Position numbers and translations under genes: made by a program | Shown here: positions 7,254-14,604 of the stretch, one piece after another | Position numbering within the stretch: the first letter of the stretch is position 1 | How the letters are laid out: every line of letters starts with the position of its first letter | Assembly (NCBI GenBank): GCA_013813135.1 | Contig: JACCSF010000379.1 | Location: 1-25,525 of the forward strand | Source: Thermoleophilaceae bacterium | Lineage (GTDB): Bacteria > Actinomycetota > Thermoleophilia > Solirubrobacterales > Thermoleophilaceae | Direction of reading: 5' to 3' | DNA length: 25,525 nt | Notes under the pieces: generated by a model | Databases searched by the model: none | What the model was told of the DNA's origin: nothing | Seen by the model: the letters and a program-made list of their open reading frames with translations, nothing else

Positions 7254-8122
7254 CCCGGATCGGCCAGCCAGCCGTCGATCAACCTCCGCGAGATCGAGTA
7301 CGGCGGCGACAGCATGATCTCCCCGCGCCCGGCCGCGGCGGCCTCGACCTCGTCGCGCTCGAACCACCGCACCTGCTCGAGCTCGCCGTCGCCGGGCCGC
7401 GGCTCCCCCTCGCCCAGCGCGTTGAAGCCGATCATCAGCGAGCTCGGGAACGGCCACGGCTGCGAGGCCATGTAGGACGCCTCGTCCACGACCACGCCCG
7501 ATTCCTCGAGCACCTCGCGCCGGGCCGCCTCCTCGAGCGTCTCGCCGGGCTCGACGAAGCCGGCCAGCACGGAGAAGCGCCCCTGCGGCCAGCTGCCCTG
7601 CCGGCCGAGCAGCAGCCTGTCCCGGAGGTCGACCACGCGCACGATCACGACGGGGTCCGTGCGCGGGAAGTGATGCGCGCCACAGGAGGGGCAGCGGCGC
7701 TCGTGGCCGGCGTCGACGACCTCGGTCGGCGCGCCACAGTTGGCGCAGAAACGGTGGCGGCGGTGCCATGACAGCAGCGAAGCGGCGTATGCCCCCAGCG
7801 CCGCCTCTTCCGCGGACAGCTCGGTGGCGGCCTCGCGCAGGCCGGCGGGATGCCCGCGGTCGGGCTCGCCCTCGGTTGCGTCGCCGGCGAACAGCGGGCG
7901 GTCACCGACCAGCCCGAGGAAGACGGCGTCGGCGCCCGGCGCCACGAGCAGCAGCCGTCCGTCCTCCACCCAGAGCCCGCGCTCGGAGAGCATCAGCGAG
8001 CGGGCCTCGGCCCGGGACCGCTGCGCCGCCATCCAGGCGGCATCGCGCCGGTCGATCGATGAACGGTCGAGCGCGGCCCCCGAGAACGCCAGCGGAACCT
8101 GGGTCGCACGCTCTTCGGCCAT
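7250..8122 (-). CDS. nudC: NAD+/NADH diphosphatase (NudC-type Nudix hydrolase)
   Basis: NudC cleaves NAD(H) to NMN(H) and AMP and can remove NAD caps from RNA. From the ATG at 8122 the product has 290 residues in the usual order. An N-terminal beta domain is followed by a four-cysteine zinc ribbon (Cys126, Cys129, Cys144, Cys147, in FCANCG and RRCPSCG). The Nudix box starts at GFVEPGETLEEAA (188-200) and continues REVLEESG. The NudC-specific SQPWPFPSS (220-228) distinguishes it from other Nudix enzymes. A longer frame from 8218 adds 32 Arg-rich residues and would overlap the divergent GGDEF gene, so it is rejected. The gene is convergent with pyrE, the stops overlapping by three bases. Confidence 0.95.
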   Translation of the reverse strand: MAEERATQVPLAFSGAALDRSSIDRRDAAWMAAQRSRAEARSLMLSERGLWVEDGRLLLVAPGADAVFLGLVGDRPLFAGDATEGEPDRGHPAGLREAATELSAEEAALGAYAASLLSWHRRHRFCANCGAPTEVVDAGHERRCPSCGAHHFPRTDPVVIVRVVDLRDRLLLGRQGSWPQGRFSVLAGFVEPGETLEEAARREVLEESGVVVDEASYMASQPWPFPSSLMIGFNALGEGEPRPGDGELEQVRWFERDEVEAAAAGRGEIMLSPPYSISRRLIDGWLADPG

Positions 8123-8182
8123 CGGAGCGCAGGCTATGGCACCCACCCGCGCGTCGAGACGGGCGCGTGCGCGGCTATAGGG

Positions 8183-9388
8183 ATGGACAGACCTGTCGAT
8201 ACCCCTGTTATGCAGCAAGACGGGGGTCTGGAGGCACCCCAGGACCGCGCCCGCCTGGCGGCGTCTCTGCGTGGCCGCCTGCTGCTTGCCGCGCTGGCGG
8301 CGATAGCGCCGCTGCTGGTCGGCGCGGGCCTCTGGATCGCGCTGCTCTCATATTCCGCTGGCGACTACCGGCAGGTCGCCTCCGAGGTCGCGCGCGAGTC
8401 CGGCGAGAGCTTGCTGATCCTCCGGTCCCTGAACGAGGCTCAGGACTCGGGCGGGCACTACATGCGGGACGGGGACAGCGAGGATCTCGCGGCCTTCCGC
8501 CGGACGGCCGCGCAAGTCGACCGCGAGCTGTCCGACACTCGCCGCTACGACGAGCCGACGGAGAGGATCGCGTTCGTCTCGATCAGGCGGCCGTGGGCGC
8601 TCGCCAAGGAGCAGGTCGCGCGACACCGGCTGCGGCTCACCGGGAGTCCGATCCAGGGTCCCCGCATCGACTCCTACGAGAGCTTCGACGCCAACATGCA
8701 TCTGGCGGCGGGTGACGTGGAGAGCCTGATGGCCGGCGCGGAGCAGGAGGTGCGCGGGGACCTCGCCGGGGCGGACCGGGCGGCGGGGCTCAACTGGCTG
8801 CTGGGGCTGTCCGCCATCGGCGTGGCCGTGCTGCTGGCACTGCTGCTGGCGAGCCGCCTGAGCAAGAGCCTGGTCAAGCCGCTCGACCAGCTCGCGCGGG
8901 CCGCCCGATCGCTGGCCGCGGGCGATCTGGGCCATCGCGTCGCGATCGACTCGACATCTGAGCTGAACGAGGTCGGCGCGACCTTCAACGCGATGGCGGA
9001 GGCCCTCCAGGGGCAAAGGGAGGAGCTGGAGCGCCAGGCGTTCGCCGACTCGCTCACCGGGCTGGCCAACCGCGCCCTGTTCGAGGATCGGACACGCCAC
9101 GCGCTCGAGCGGCTGGCCGGCGGAGCCCAGCGGGTGGCGGTTGTCGTGCTCGACGTTGACGGGTTCAAGCTGGTCAACGACGGCCTGGGCCACTCCTGCG
9201 GCGACGAACTGCTCAGGAACGCCGCGGAGCGAATGACCGGATCGCTGCGACCCTCCGACACGCTCGCCCGGCTGGGCTCGGACGAGTTCGCGGTGCTGCT
9301 CGAGAACGTGCGCGGGCTCGACGACGCGCTTGGAGCGGCCGAGCGCATGCGCCAGGCCTTCCGGGATCCCTTCAACCTGAAGGGGTCG
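8183..9388 (+). CDS. Sensor-HAMP-GGDEF half of the frameshifted gene
   Basis: This is the intact part of the first frame (402 residues); as it stands the frame runs on to 9910, giving a 575-residue protein with a meaningless Arg/Gly-rich tail. HAMP is seen as KPLDQLARAARSLAAGDL. The active-site loop is GSDEF (365-369), a variant of GGDEF. The inhibitory I-site RxxD (R356-D359) lies exactly five residues before it, as in feedback-controlled cyclases. LDVDGFKLVND supplies the metal-binding Asp. The frame is cut about 35 residues before the normal end of GGDEF, so a product from this frame alone should be inactive. ATG at 8183 is used; ATG at 8210 is an alternative. Confidence 0.75.
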
Positions 9389-9389
9389 G

Positions 9390-10352
9390 GTGCTCGTGAT
9401 GGCGAGCGTGGGCATCGCGCTCTCCACCAACTCCACGAGGGACGAGGCGGAGCTGTTGCGCCGTGCCGACATGGCCATGTACCGCGTCAAGCAGCAGGGG
9501 CGCAACGGTTGCGAGTTCTTCGACCCCGCCATGGACGATCAGGCCGCCGAGCGGCTCGACATGGTGAACGCGCTGCGGCGCGCGGTCGAGCGCGACGAGC
9601 TTGTCGTCCACTACCAGCCGATCGTGGATCTCGAAACCACCGCCGTACGGGCGGTCGAGGCGCTCTTGCGCTGGAACCGGCCTGGCCGCGGCCTGGTGTC
9701 GCCGGTGGAGTTCATCCCGCTCGCGGAGGAGACCGGCGCGATCGTCTCGCTCGGCGAATGGGTGCTGAACGAGGCCTGCGCGGAGGCGCAGTGCTGGGCG
9801 AAGTCCGGCCTGAGCGAGGCACCCGTGACGGTGAACGTGTCGGCCCGGCAGCTGCTCGACCCGCGCTTCGAGTCCGCCGTGGCCAAGGCGCTCACATTCA
9901 GCGGCCTTAACTCCGCCGGGCTGATCCTCGAGGTCACCGAGTCGTCGGTGATGCAGAACGCCGACGTGACCATCGCCAAGCTGGACCGGATCTCGGCGAC
10001 GGGCATGCGCATCGCCCTGGACGACTTCGGAGAGGGCTACTCGTCGCTGGCCCACCTGCGCGAGCTTCCGATCGACATCCTGAAGATCGCGCGGCCGTTC
10101 GTGCGGGAGCTCACCGAGGACGACCACGACCCGGCGCTGGTGCGCGGCATCATCGATCTGGCGCGCAGCCTCGGGCTGCGGCTGGTCGCAGAGGGGATCG
10201 AGTACCCGGAGCAGCAGGCGATCCTGCGCGCGTTCGACTGCCGGCTCGGCCAGGGCTTCCTGTTCGCGCGGCCGATGGCGGCCATGGACCTGCGGGCGAT
10301 GCTCGCCGAGCAGCGCGGCGCGCTTCAGCGCCTGGGCGACAAGGCGAGATAG
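9390..10352 (+). CDS. EAL-domain half of the frameshifted gene (c-di-GMP phosphodiesterase)
   Basis: The second frame opens with the last GGDEF strand and helix (MASVGIAL...ADMAMYRVKQQGRNG) and then a full EAL domain. Catalytic motifs are kept: EALLRW, NVSARQL, LEVTESS, LDDFGEGYSS, AEGIE and LGQGFLFARPM. One departure is LKIARPF where most enzymes have LKIDRSF; the Lys is kept but the following Asp is Ala. A GTG at 9390 and an ATG at 9399 could start translation independently, giving a soluble phosphodiesterase-like protein of up to 320 residues, but no ribosome site supports this. Activity is plausible but uncertain because of the Asp to Ala change. Confidence 0.75.
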   Translation: MLVMASVGIALSTNSTRDEAELLRRADMAMYRVKQQGRNGCEFFDPAMDDQAAERLDMVNALRRAVERDELVVHYQPIVDLETTAVRAVEALLRWNRPGRGLVSPVEFIPLAEETGAIVSLGEWVLNEACAEAQCWAKSGLSEAPVTVNVSARQLLDPRFESAVAKALTFSGLNSAGLILEVTESSVMQNADVTIAKLDRISATGMRIALDDFGEGYSSLAHLRELPIDILKIARPFVRELTEDDHDPALVRGIIDLARSLGLRLVAEGIEYPEQQAILRAFDCRLGQGFLFARPMAAMDLRAMLAEQRGALQRLGDKAR

Positions 10353-10414
10353 TCGTCCAGCATCACGAACGGCGTCCGGGAGATCGCCGAGGTGGTCCGA
10401 GCGGGCGGCCGCGG

Positions 10415-10455
10415 AGCGCTCCGAGGGAGATTTGAACCGGCCGCCTACTTCTTAG
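10415..10455 (-). repeat. Decayed third copy of the tRNA-Arg 3' half (old att site?)
   Basis: By hand alignment this stretch matches 33 of 41 positions of the repeat at 10929-10969, without gaps and in the same orientation. The T-loop region (ATTTGAACC) and the anticodon-arm flank (CCTACTTCTTAG) are kept, while the T-stem no longer pairs. It lies 62 bases after the EAL stop and is best read as the outermost, oldest scar of integration at the tRNA-Arg gene. Confidence 0.55.
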
Positions 10456-10552
10456 CTCGCGACGTTCGGGTCGTCACGTCGGCTTTCTTCGTCGAGCGCC
10501 CTCATGCCTTCAGAAGTGGGCTTGTGCTTCGGGCGACAGGCGCCCCAGCGCC

Positions 10553-10930
10553 GATGGAGCGGAATACCGGGTGCAGGCCGGCGAGACAGATGCGATCCGC
10601 CGCGGCGTGCCGCATGCGTTCCTCGTCGTCTCAGAGGCCGCGCGATTTCTCGTAATCAACACGCCGGAGGCAGGTTCCGGCCCGCCACCGTTCTCACCCG
10701 ACACCGTGCGCACGACGAGCGGCTGGGCAGCGCCGGACCGGCTCAGGCCACGGCCGCCTGCTCCGGCCACGCCGGGGGTCGAGCAGCGCCTGGCCCAGGC
10801 CGCGGCCCTCGGCGTCAGCAACGGCGAGCCCGCGGCGCAGGTGTTCCTGTCACAGGGGAACCTCGACATCGCCTCGCGCGACGAGCTGCCAGGCGCGCTG
10901 CCCGGGCTCCCGCCGGCCGCGGCGGCGTAG
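10553..10930 (+). pseudogene. Cupin-domain protein, C-terminal remnant
   Basis: The frame reads GAEYRVQAGETDAIRRGVPHAF followed by VVSEAARFLVINTP, which resembles the second half of a small cupin of the quercetin-dioxygenase-like kind (glycine-turn, RGVPHAF with the second-motif His, then a beta strand). The rest (Pro-rich stretch, VEQRLAQAAALGV) fits the usual cupin tail. The first cupin motif with its metal-binding HxH and Glu is absent: upstream sequence in this frame is unrelated. A GTG at 10571 could start a 119-residue product, but that would lack half the barrel. It lies between two tRNA-Arg-derived repeats, so it is probably cargo of an older element or host DNA cut by insertion. Confidence 0.55.
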
Positions 10931-10973
10931 CGCCCCGAGCTGGATTCGAACCAGCGGCCTACTCCTTAGGAGG
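10929..10973 (-). repeat. Distal attachment-site copy: exact 45-bp repeat of tRNA-Arg 3' half
   Basis: These 45 bases are identical to 12864-12908 and in the same orientation, offset by 1,935 bp. They reproduce the tRNA from the anticodon loop through the anticodon 3' stem, variable loop, T-arm, acceptor 3' strand and discriminator. Identity stops at 10974, where the rest of the tRNA would begin. A truncated 3' copy downstream of an intact tRNA is the expected far end of an element integrated by tyrosine recombinase into a tRNA gene. Confidence 0.85.
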
Positions 10974-11111
10974 CCACCGAAGAGTGGAAACAACGGGTAA
11001 AGACGGGCACATATGTCCTGCAACCGAGAGGCTTTCGGTCATCTGGCGTTGCCGCGAGAACCGTCTCGTGCCCATCGTGATGTACCCTTCTCGTACCGTC
11101 GCGGGCCGGGC
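10974..11111. other. Non-coding left end of the mini-island
   Basis: About 140 bases between the distal repeat and the DUF3024 stop, visibly richer in A and T than the surroundings. No gene, clear hairpin or promoter is seen. Confidence 0.4.
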
Positions 11112-11453
11112 TCAGCCCCAGAAGATGCCGGTCGGGTCAGCATCCACGACGGCGAGCAGAGGCTCGACGGTCCTGCTTGGGCGAACGTCGTCGAATAGGT
11201 GCCAGCGCCCACCGCTGTCGGAGCAGCGAACAGACCATGTTCCCGCCGACTCCTCATACCTGAGCTGGGCGACCTTGGTCTCACTCCATTGGGAGCCCAG
11301 ATCCGGTTGCCAGGGAGGGCGTCGCTCCAAGATCGTGATCGAACTGCCCCGCCGCGTGCACTCGATCCGGAGCTCGTGTTGGAGATCCTGCGGCACGCGC
11401 GACTCGCAGTAGGCCTCAACCTCGCGCATCGCCTCATCGACTGGGTCCGCCAC
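11112..11453 (-). CDS. DUF3024 family protein
   Basis: A 113-residue cytoplasmic protein. The sequence pattern matches DUF3024: a helical N-terminus with paired acidic residues, ECTRRGSSITILERRPPW (strand pair), ETKVAQLRYEESAGTWSV, then GGRWHLFDDVRPSRTVEPLL and the terminal DADPTGIFWG, the most recognisable part of the family. Function is unknown; members are often found with mobile or defence-associated genes (general knowledge, not shown here). The start is GTG at 11453, 23 bases after the Fic stop on the same strand, so the two are very likely cotranscribed with Fic first. It could be a partner or antitoxin-like protein of the Fic enzyme, but nothing in the sequence proves this. Confidence 0.8.
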   Translation of the reverse strand: MADPVDEAMREVEAYCESRVPQDLQHELRIECTRRGSSITILERRPPWQPDLGSQWSETKVAQLRYEESAGTWSVRCSDSGGRWHLFDDVRPSRTVEPLLAVVDADPTGIFWG

Positions 11454-11476
11454 GTCCTGTCAAGCCTTACAGATGG

Positions 11477-12664
11477 CTACGCGGCCGGGTCCGTGGTCCC
11501 CTCGTTGAGCTGGGCGAGATACTCGTCGTAGACATAGAGCTTGCCGCGCTGACGGCCAGTGACCTCTCGCAGGATCCCGGCCTCCTCGAGACGTCTGACC
11601 GCCGCGTAGACCGGCGGGTCGCTCAGCTCCAGCAGCTTCGCGGCCGTGGTCGGCCGGAAGACGACGAAGCGGGAGGCAAGGTCGTGTAGCCGGAGTGCCG
11701 TCGCCGCGCCGCGGCCAAAGCCGTGGATTGTCTGCCGATCTCGTTCGATCATGTGAACCAGGTGGCGGGTGGTTGCTGTTGTTGCCTCGGCGACCTCGAC
11801 CACACCCTCGAGGAAAAAGCGGAGCCATGCCTCCCAGGCCCCCTCTGTGCGTATGCGCTGGAGGTGGTCGTAGTAGTCGTCCCTGTTCTGCTTGAGATAC
11901 AGACTGAGGTAGAGCAGCGGGCGCTTGAGGACGTCCTCTGCAACGAGCAGGAGCGTGATCAGCAGCCGGCCGACTCGCCCATTGCCGTCCAAGAATGGGT
12001 GGATCGTTTCGAACTGCGCGTGAGCCGCGGCGGCCTTGACGAGGATGGGTATCCGCTCGGGCTCGTCGTGGAGGAACCGCTCGAGCTTGGCCATCGCAGG
12101 CTCGACCTCTTGCCAAGGTGGCGGAACGTAGCGGGCAACGGCCGGCCGGTTCCCGCCGATCCAGTTCTGCTCGCGGCGAAACTGCCCCGGCGAGCGTTCT
12201 GAGCCGCGGCCCGACCGCAGCAGCAAGCCGTGCGCCTCGCGCAGCAAGCGATTGCAGAGTGGGAGCTCGCCGCCTTGAATCCTGGCCAACCCGTGGTTCA
12301 TCGCCGCGATGTAGTTCGACGTCTCCTGCGCGTCGCTGAGGGGGACACCGGGCGCCGCGTCGGCCTCGAAAAGAAGCAGATCCGACAGCGACGACTGCGT
12401 CCCCTCGATCTGCGAAGAGAGAACCGCTTCCTTGCGGACGTAGGTGTAGAGGAACTGGTCCGGGTCCGGCAGCAACAGCGTGACGCCGTCCAGTCGCCCC
12501 AGTGCCTGGTTTGCCCGGTCGAGAAGCCCCTGCAACTCGGCATCGATTCGTATTGACGGATCTGGCGGCAGCGGTCGCGGGTGGAAGGCGGAGTAGCCGT
12601 TGGGGCCGGTCTCCGCTACTCGGAACTCGCCCGAGCGGTCATCTGGCTGTCGTGTTGTCGCCAT
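11477..12664 (-). CDS. fic: Fic/DOC-family protein with N-terminal inhibitory motif
   Basis: A 395-residue Fic protein, a family that mostly transfers AMP to hydroxyl groups of target proteins. The catalytic loop HPFLDGNGRVGR (222-233) is complete, including the His base, the Asp and the Gly/Asn/Gly anion hole. An inhibitory helix with SSQIEG (83-88) matches [S/T]xxxE[G/N]; its Glu normally blocks the ATP gamma phosphate, so the protein should be self-inhibited (class II). Upstream, FHPRPLPPDP fits the N-terminal Fic_N/DUF4172-like region. A C-terminal winged-helix-like part (about 325-388) ends in RLEEAGILREVTGRQRGKLY, typical of DNA-binding or regulatory tails in this subgroup. It is the first gene of a two-gene unit with DUF3024 inside the tRNA-Arg island. 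ATG at 12664 is the start. Confidence 0.92.
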   Translation of the reverse strand: MATTRQPDDRSGEFRVAETGPNGYSAFHPRPLPPDPSIRIDAELQGLLDRANQALGRLDGVTLLLPDPDQFLYTYVRKEAVLSSQIEGTQSSLSDLLLFEADAAPGVPLSDAQETSNYIAAMNHGLARIQGGELPLCNRLLREAHGLLLRSGRGSERSPGQFRREQNWIGGNRPAVARYVPPPWQEVEPAMAKLERFLHDEPERIPILVKAAAAHAQFETIHPFLDGNGRVGRLLITLLLVAEDVLKRPLLYLSLYLKQNRDDYYDHLQRIRTEGAWEAWLRFFLEGVVEVAEATTATTRHLVHMIERDRQTIHGFGRGAATALRLHDLASRFVVFRPTTAAKLLELSDPPVYAAVRRLEEAGILREVTGRQRGKLYVYDEYLAQLNEGTTDPAA

Positions 12665-12863
12665 CGGAACGCTACGAATCGATCGTTCACGTCCCCGTAG
12701 CTTACTAAGCGATATGGCGGTTCCGTTTACTAGCGGGAAGTGGCGGACAGCGATCGCTTGCTTAGGTCCAGGCCACGGCGCCCAGATCGCAGGGGTTACC
12801 CGTCTCGTACCTTTCGGGCGGATAGGCCCTCGCCGACGCCGGGGAGAGATCGCGCCGAATCGA
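12665..12863. promoter_or_regulatory. Upstream region of fic with small palindrome
   Basis: About 200 bases without a gene, locally AT-richer, between the fic start and the proximal repeat. GCTTACTAAGC at 12700-12710 is a perfect 5-bp-arm palindrome 36 bases before the fic ATG and could be an operator for autoregulation by the winged-helix tail of Fic. No confident -35/-10 pair is seen. Confidence 0.3.
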
Positions 12864-12939
<76 letters not shown>

Positions 12940-12970
12940 CTGTCGGCGAAACGATAGACCCGGGGCGGCC

Positions 12971-13192
12971 TCATCGGGTCCCGTGGGTGTCGAGGGCCGA
13001 GCCCTCGCCCTCGTCCGCGCCCGAGGTCTCGGCGTGACCCTCGGCGCCGGGCGATTCGTCGCGCGCGTCGATCGGGTGCTGGTCGATGCCGCTGCCCGAT
13101 CGCGTATAGAAGCCGTACACGAGACCCGCGAGGATCACGACGCCCACCACGACGAGAATCCACCCTCCGCTCGATGCGGCGATCGGTGGCAC
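12971..13192 (-). CDS. Small single-helix membrane protein, unknown function
   Basis: A 73-residue product from GTG at 13192. A short N-terminus (MPPIAASSGG) leads into one hydrophobic helix (WILVVVGVVILAGLVYGFY, about 11-29) and then an acidic, Gly/Ser-rich soluble tail of about 44 residues. No family is recognised. The stop is about 30 bases before the tRNA-Arg 5' end. The codon pattern is consistent with real coding, and the membrane helix is clear, but the short length and the non-ATG start keep confidence moderate. Confidence 0.55.
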   Translation of the reverse strand: MPPIAASSGGWILVVVGVVILAGLVYGFYTRSGSGIDQHPIDARDESPGAEGHAETSGADEGEGSALDTHGTR

Positions 13193-13321
13193 GAGGTCCC
13201 ACGCTCCCCTCCCTCGAAAACGGTGCAGTTGCCGCTACCCACGCTCTCTGGGCCTCAACCCACGGGTGCGAGGAAGTGCGACGCGCTTGCGGCTACGCAC
13301 GAGACCCACGATTGGACGACC

Positions 13322-14545
13322 CTAACCGAGGCTGGGCCCCCTGGAGGCGGGCGTCGCCGCTGAGACCATTGCCCTCTCCTCGAGCGTCGGGTGGAACAGC
13401 TCGGCCGACTCGGCCAGTTGCTCCACGAGCTCCTCTATGTCGGCGGTGCGCTCGATGCGGCGCAGGTCGTCCGGATGCCCTCGAGTCGATGCCGGCTTGG
13501 ACGTGAACAGCTGGCAGCAGTCCTCGTCCGGCAGGATCGAGATGTCGTAGGTGCCCAGCGCTCGGGCCGCGTCCACGATCTCGGACTTGTCGCGGTCGAT
13601 CAGCGGCCGCAGCAGCGGCAGCTGCGCCGCTTCCTCCACCACGGCCAGGTTGGGGAGCGTCTGGGAGGCGACCTGGCCGAGCGAGTCGCCCGTCACCAGC
13701 GCGCCGGCGTCGAGCCGCTCCCCGAGCGCGGCGGCCACGCGCACCATCAGCCGCCGCTGCGACAGCACCTGCAGCCGCCCGGCGCCCGCCGTGGCGAGCC
13801 GCCGCTGCGCCGGCCCGAACGTGACCACGTACAGCCTCGAGTCGCCCTGGAAACGGTCGAGCCGGCCGACAAGCGCGTAGGCCTTGTAGATCGACTCCGG
13901 GCTCGTGAACGGGCGGCCGGAGAAATGGACGAAGTCGCAGCGCAGCCCACGCTTCATCATGCGGTAGGCCGCCACCGGCGAGTCGAGGCCGCCCGAGAGC
14001 AGCACCAGCGCGCGGCCGCTCGTGCCGACCGGCAGGCCGCCCGCCCCGCGCAGGCGCTCCACCGACACGAGCAGCTCCTTGTGGTCCACCTCCACGAACA
14101 GCTCGAGGTCCGGATTGGACAGGTCGACGTCGAGCCCGAGCCGTACGCGCACCGCGTCGCCGAGCAGCCGCGCCAGCTCGATCGAGCGCAGCGCGAAGCG
14201 CTTGTCGCGGCGGGTGGCCCGCACCGCGAACGTGTGCCCGGGCAGCTCGCGCAGCAGCTCGACGGCGGCGTCGGCGGCCGCGGTGGCGTCGCGCTCGCAG
14301 CGCAGGGCGGGCTGCACCACACTCACCCCGGGCAGGCCGAGACAGCGCTCGGCCAGCTCCTCCTGCGGCATGTCGCCGCTGACGATGAAGACGCCGCCGC
14401 GGTGGCGCACCTCGATCGGTCCGAGATCCGCCGTCATGCGGCGCAGGTTGCGCTCGAGCGCGTTCACGAAGCGGGGCCGGTTGCGCCCCTTCAGGGCCAG
14501 CTCGCCGAACTTGAGCAGCACGCAGCGCCGCGGTCGATCCATCAT
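13322..14545 (-). CDS. thiI: tRNA 4-thiouridine synthase ThiI (no rhodanese domain)
   Basis: ThiI adenylates uridine 8 of tRNA for sulfur insertion and in some organisms also supplies sulfur for the thiamine thiazole ring. From ATG at 14545 (two ATGs in tandem) the product has 407 residues: a ferredoxin-like start (LLKFGELALKGRNRPRF), a THUMP domain (about 60-165), and a PP-loop AMP-binding motif SGGLDS (184-189). The ILPDEDCCQLFTSKPAST segment carries the conserved Cys pair (343-344) near the sulfur-transfer site. The C-terminal rhodanese domain of E. coli ThiI is absent, as in Bacillus-type enzymes, so sulfur must come directly from a cysteine desulfurase. A longer frame to 15040 is a shadow of the upstream gene. 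Confidence 0.93.
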   Translation of the reverse strand: MMDRPRRCVLLKFGELALKGRNRPRFVNALERNLRRMTADLGPIEVRHRGGVFIVSGDMPQEELAERCLGLPGVSVVQPALRCERDATAAADAAVELLRELPGHTFAVRATRRDKRFALRSIELARLLGDAVRVRLGLDVDLSNPDLELFVEVDHKELLVSVERLRGAGGLPVGTSGRALVLLSGGLDSPVAAYRMMKRGLRCDFVHFSGRPFTSPESIYKAYALVGRLDRFQGDSRLYVVTFGPAQRRLATAGAGRLQVLSQRRLMVRVAAALGERLDAGALVTGDSLGQVASQTLPNLAVVEEAAQLPLLRPLIDRDKSEIVDAARALGTYDISILPDEDCCQLFTSKPASTRGHPDDLRRIERTADIEELVEQLAESAELFHPTLEERAMVSAATPASRGPSLG

Positions 14546-14604
14546 TGGGGGAGAAACTACCGTGCGCCTCGCAAGCACCGGGCCCGGCCCGGTTGCGCGG
14601 CGGC

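Larger units (their letters stand above)
8183..10352 (+). pseudogene. Membrane GGDEF-EAL cyclic-di-GMP protein, frameshifted
   Basis: A single ancestral gene is visible across two frames. An N-terminal membrane helix (about 30-56) is followed by an extracytoplasmic sensor region (about 57-203), a second helix (204-224), HAMP (225-278), GGDEF, then EAL in the other frame. The break is at about 9385-9392: the first frame is correct to ...DPFNLKGS, and the family sequence resumes as VLVMASVGIAL in the frame starting at 9390. Family spacing (G-x-E-V-x-V) fits loss of two bases slightly better than gain of one. Cyclic-di-GMP would be made by GGDEF and hydrolysed by EAL. Whether this is true decay, programmed shifting or a sequencing error cannot be told from one sequence; both halves otherwise look under selection. 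Confidence 0.8.

Noticed and set aside
6246..7769. 507-residue minus-strand frame over pyrE and nudC
   Set aside because: Shadow; composition is Arg/Ala/Gly repeats and both real genes are clear in other frames.
10504..11412. 302-residue plus-strand frame across the tRNA repeats
   Set aside because: It contains the familiar spurious translation of tRNA sequence (GFEPAAYSL-like) and crosses the att copy, so it is not a gene.
11695..12202. Plus-strand frames opposite fic
   Set aside because: Antisense to a complete Fic protein; no motifs or ribosome sites.
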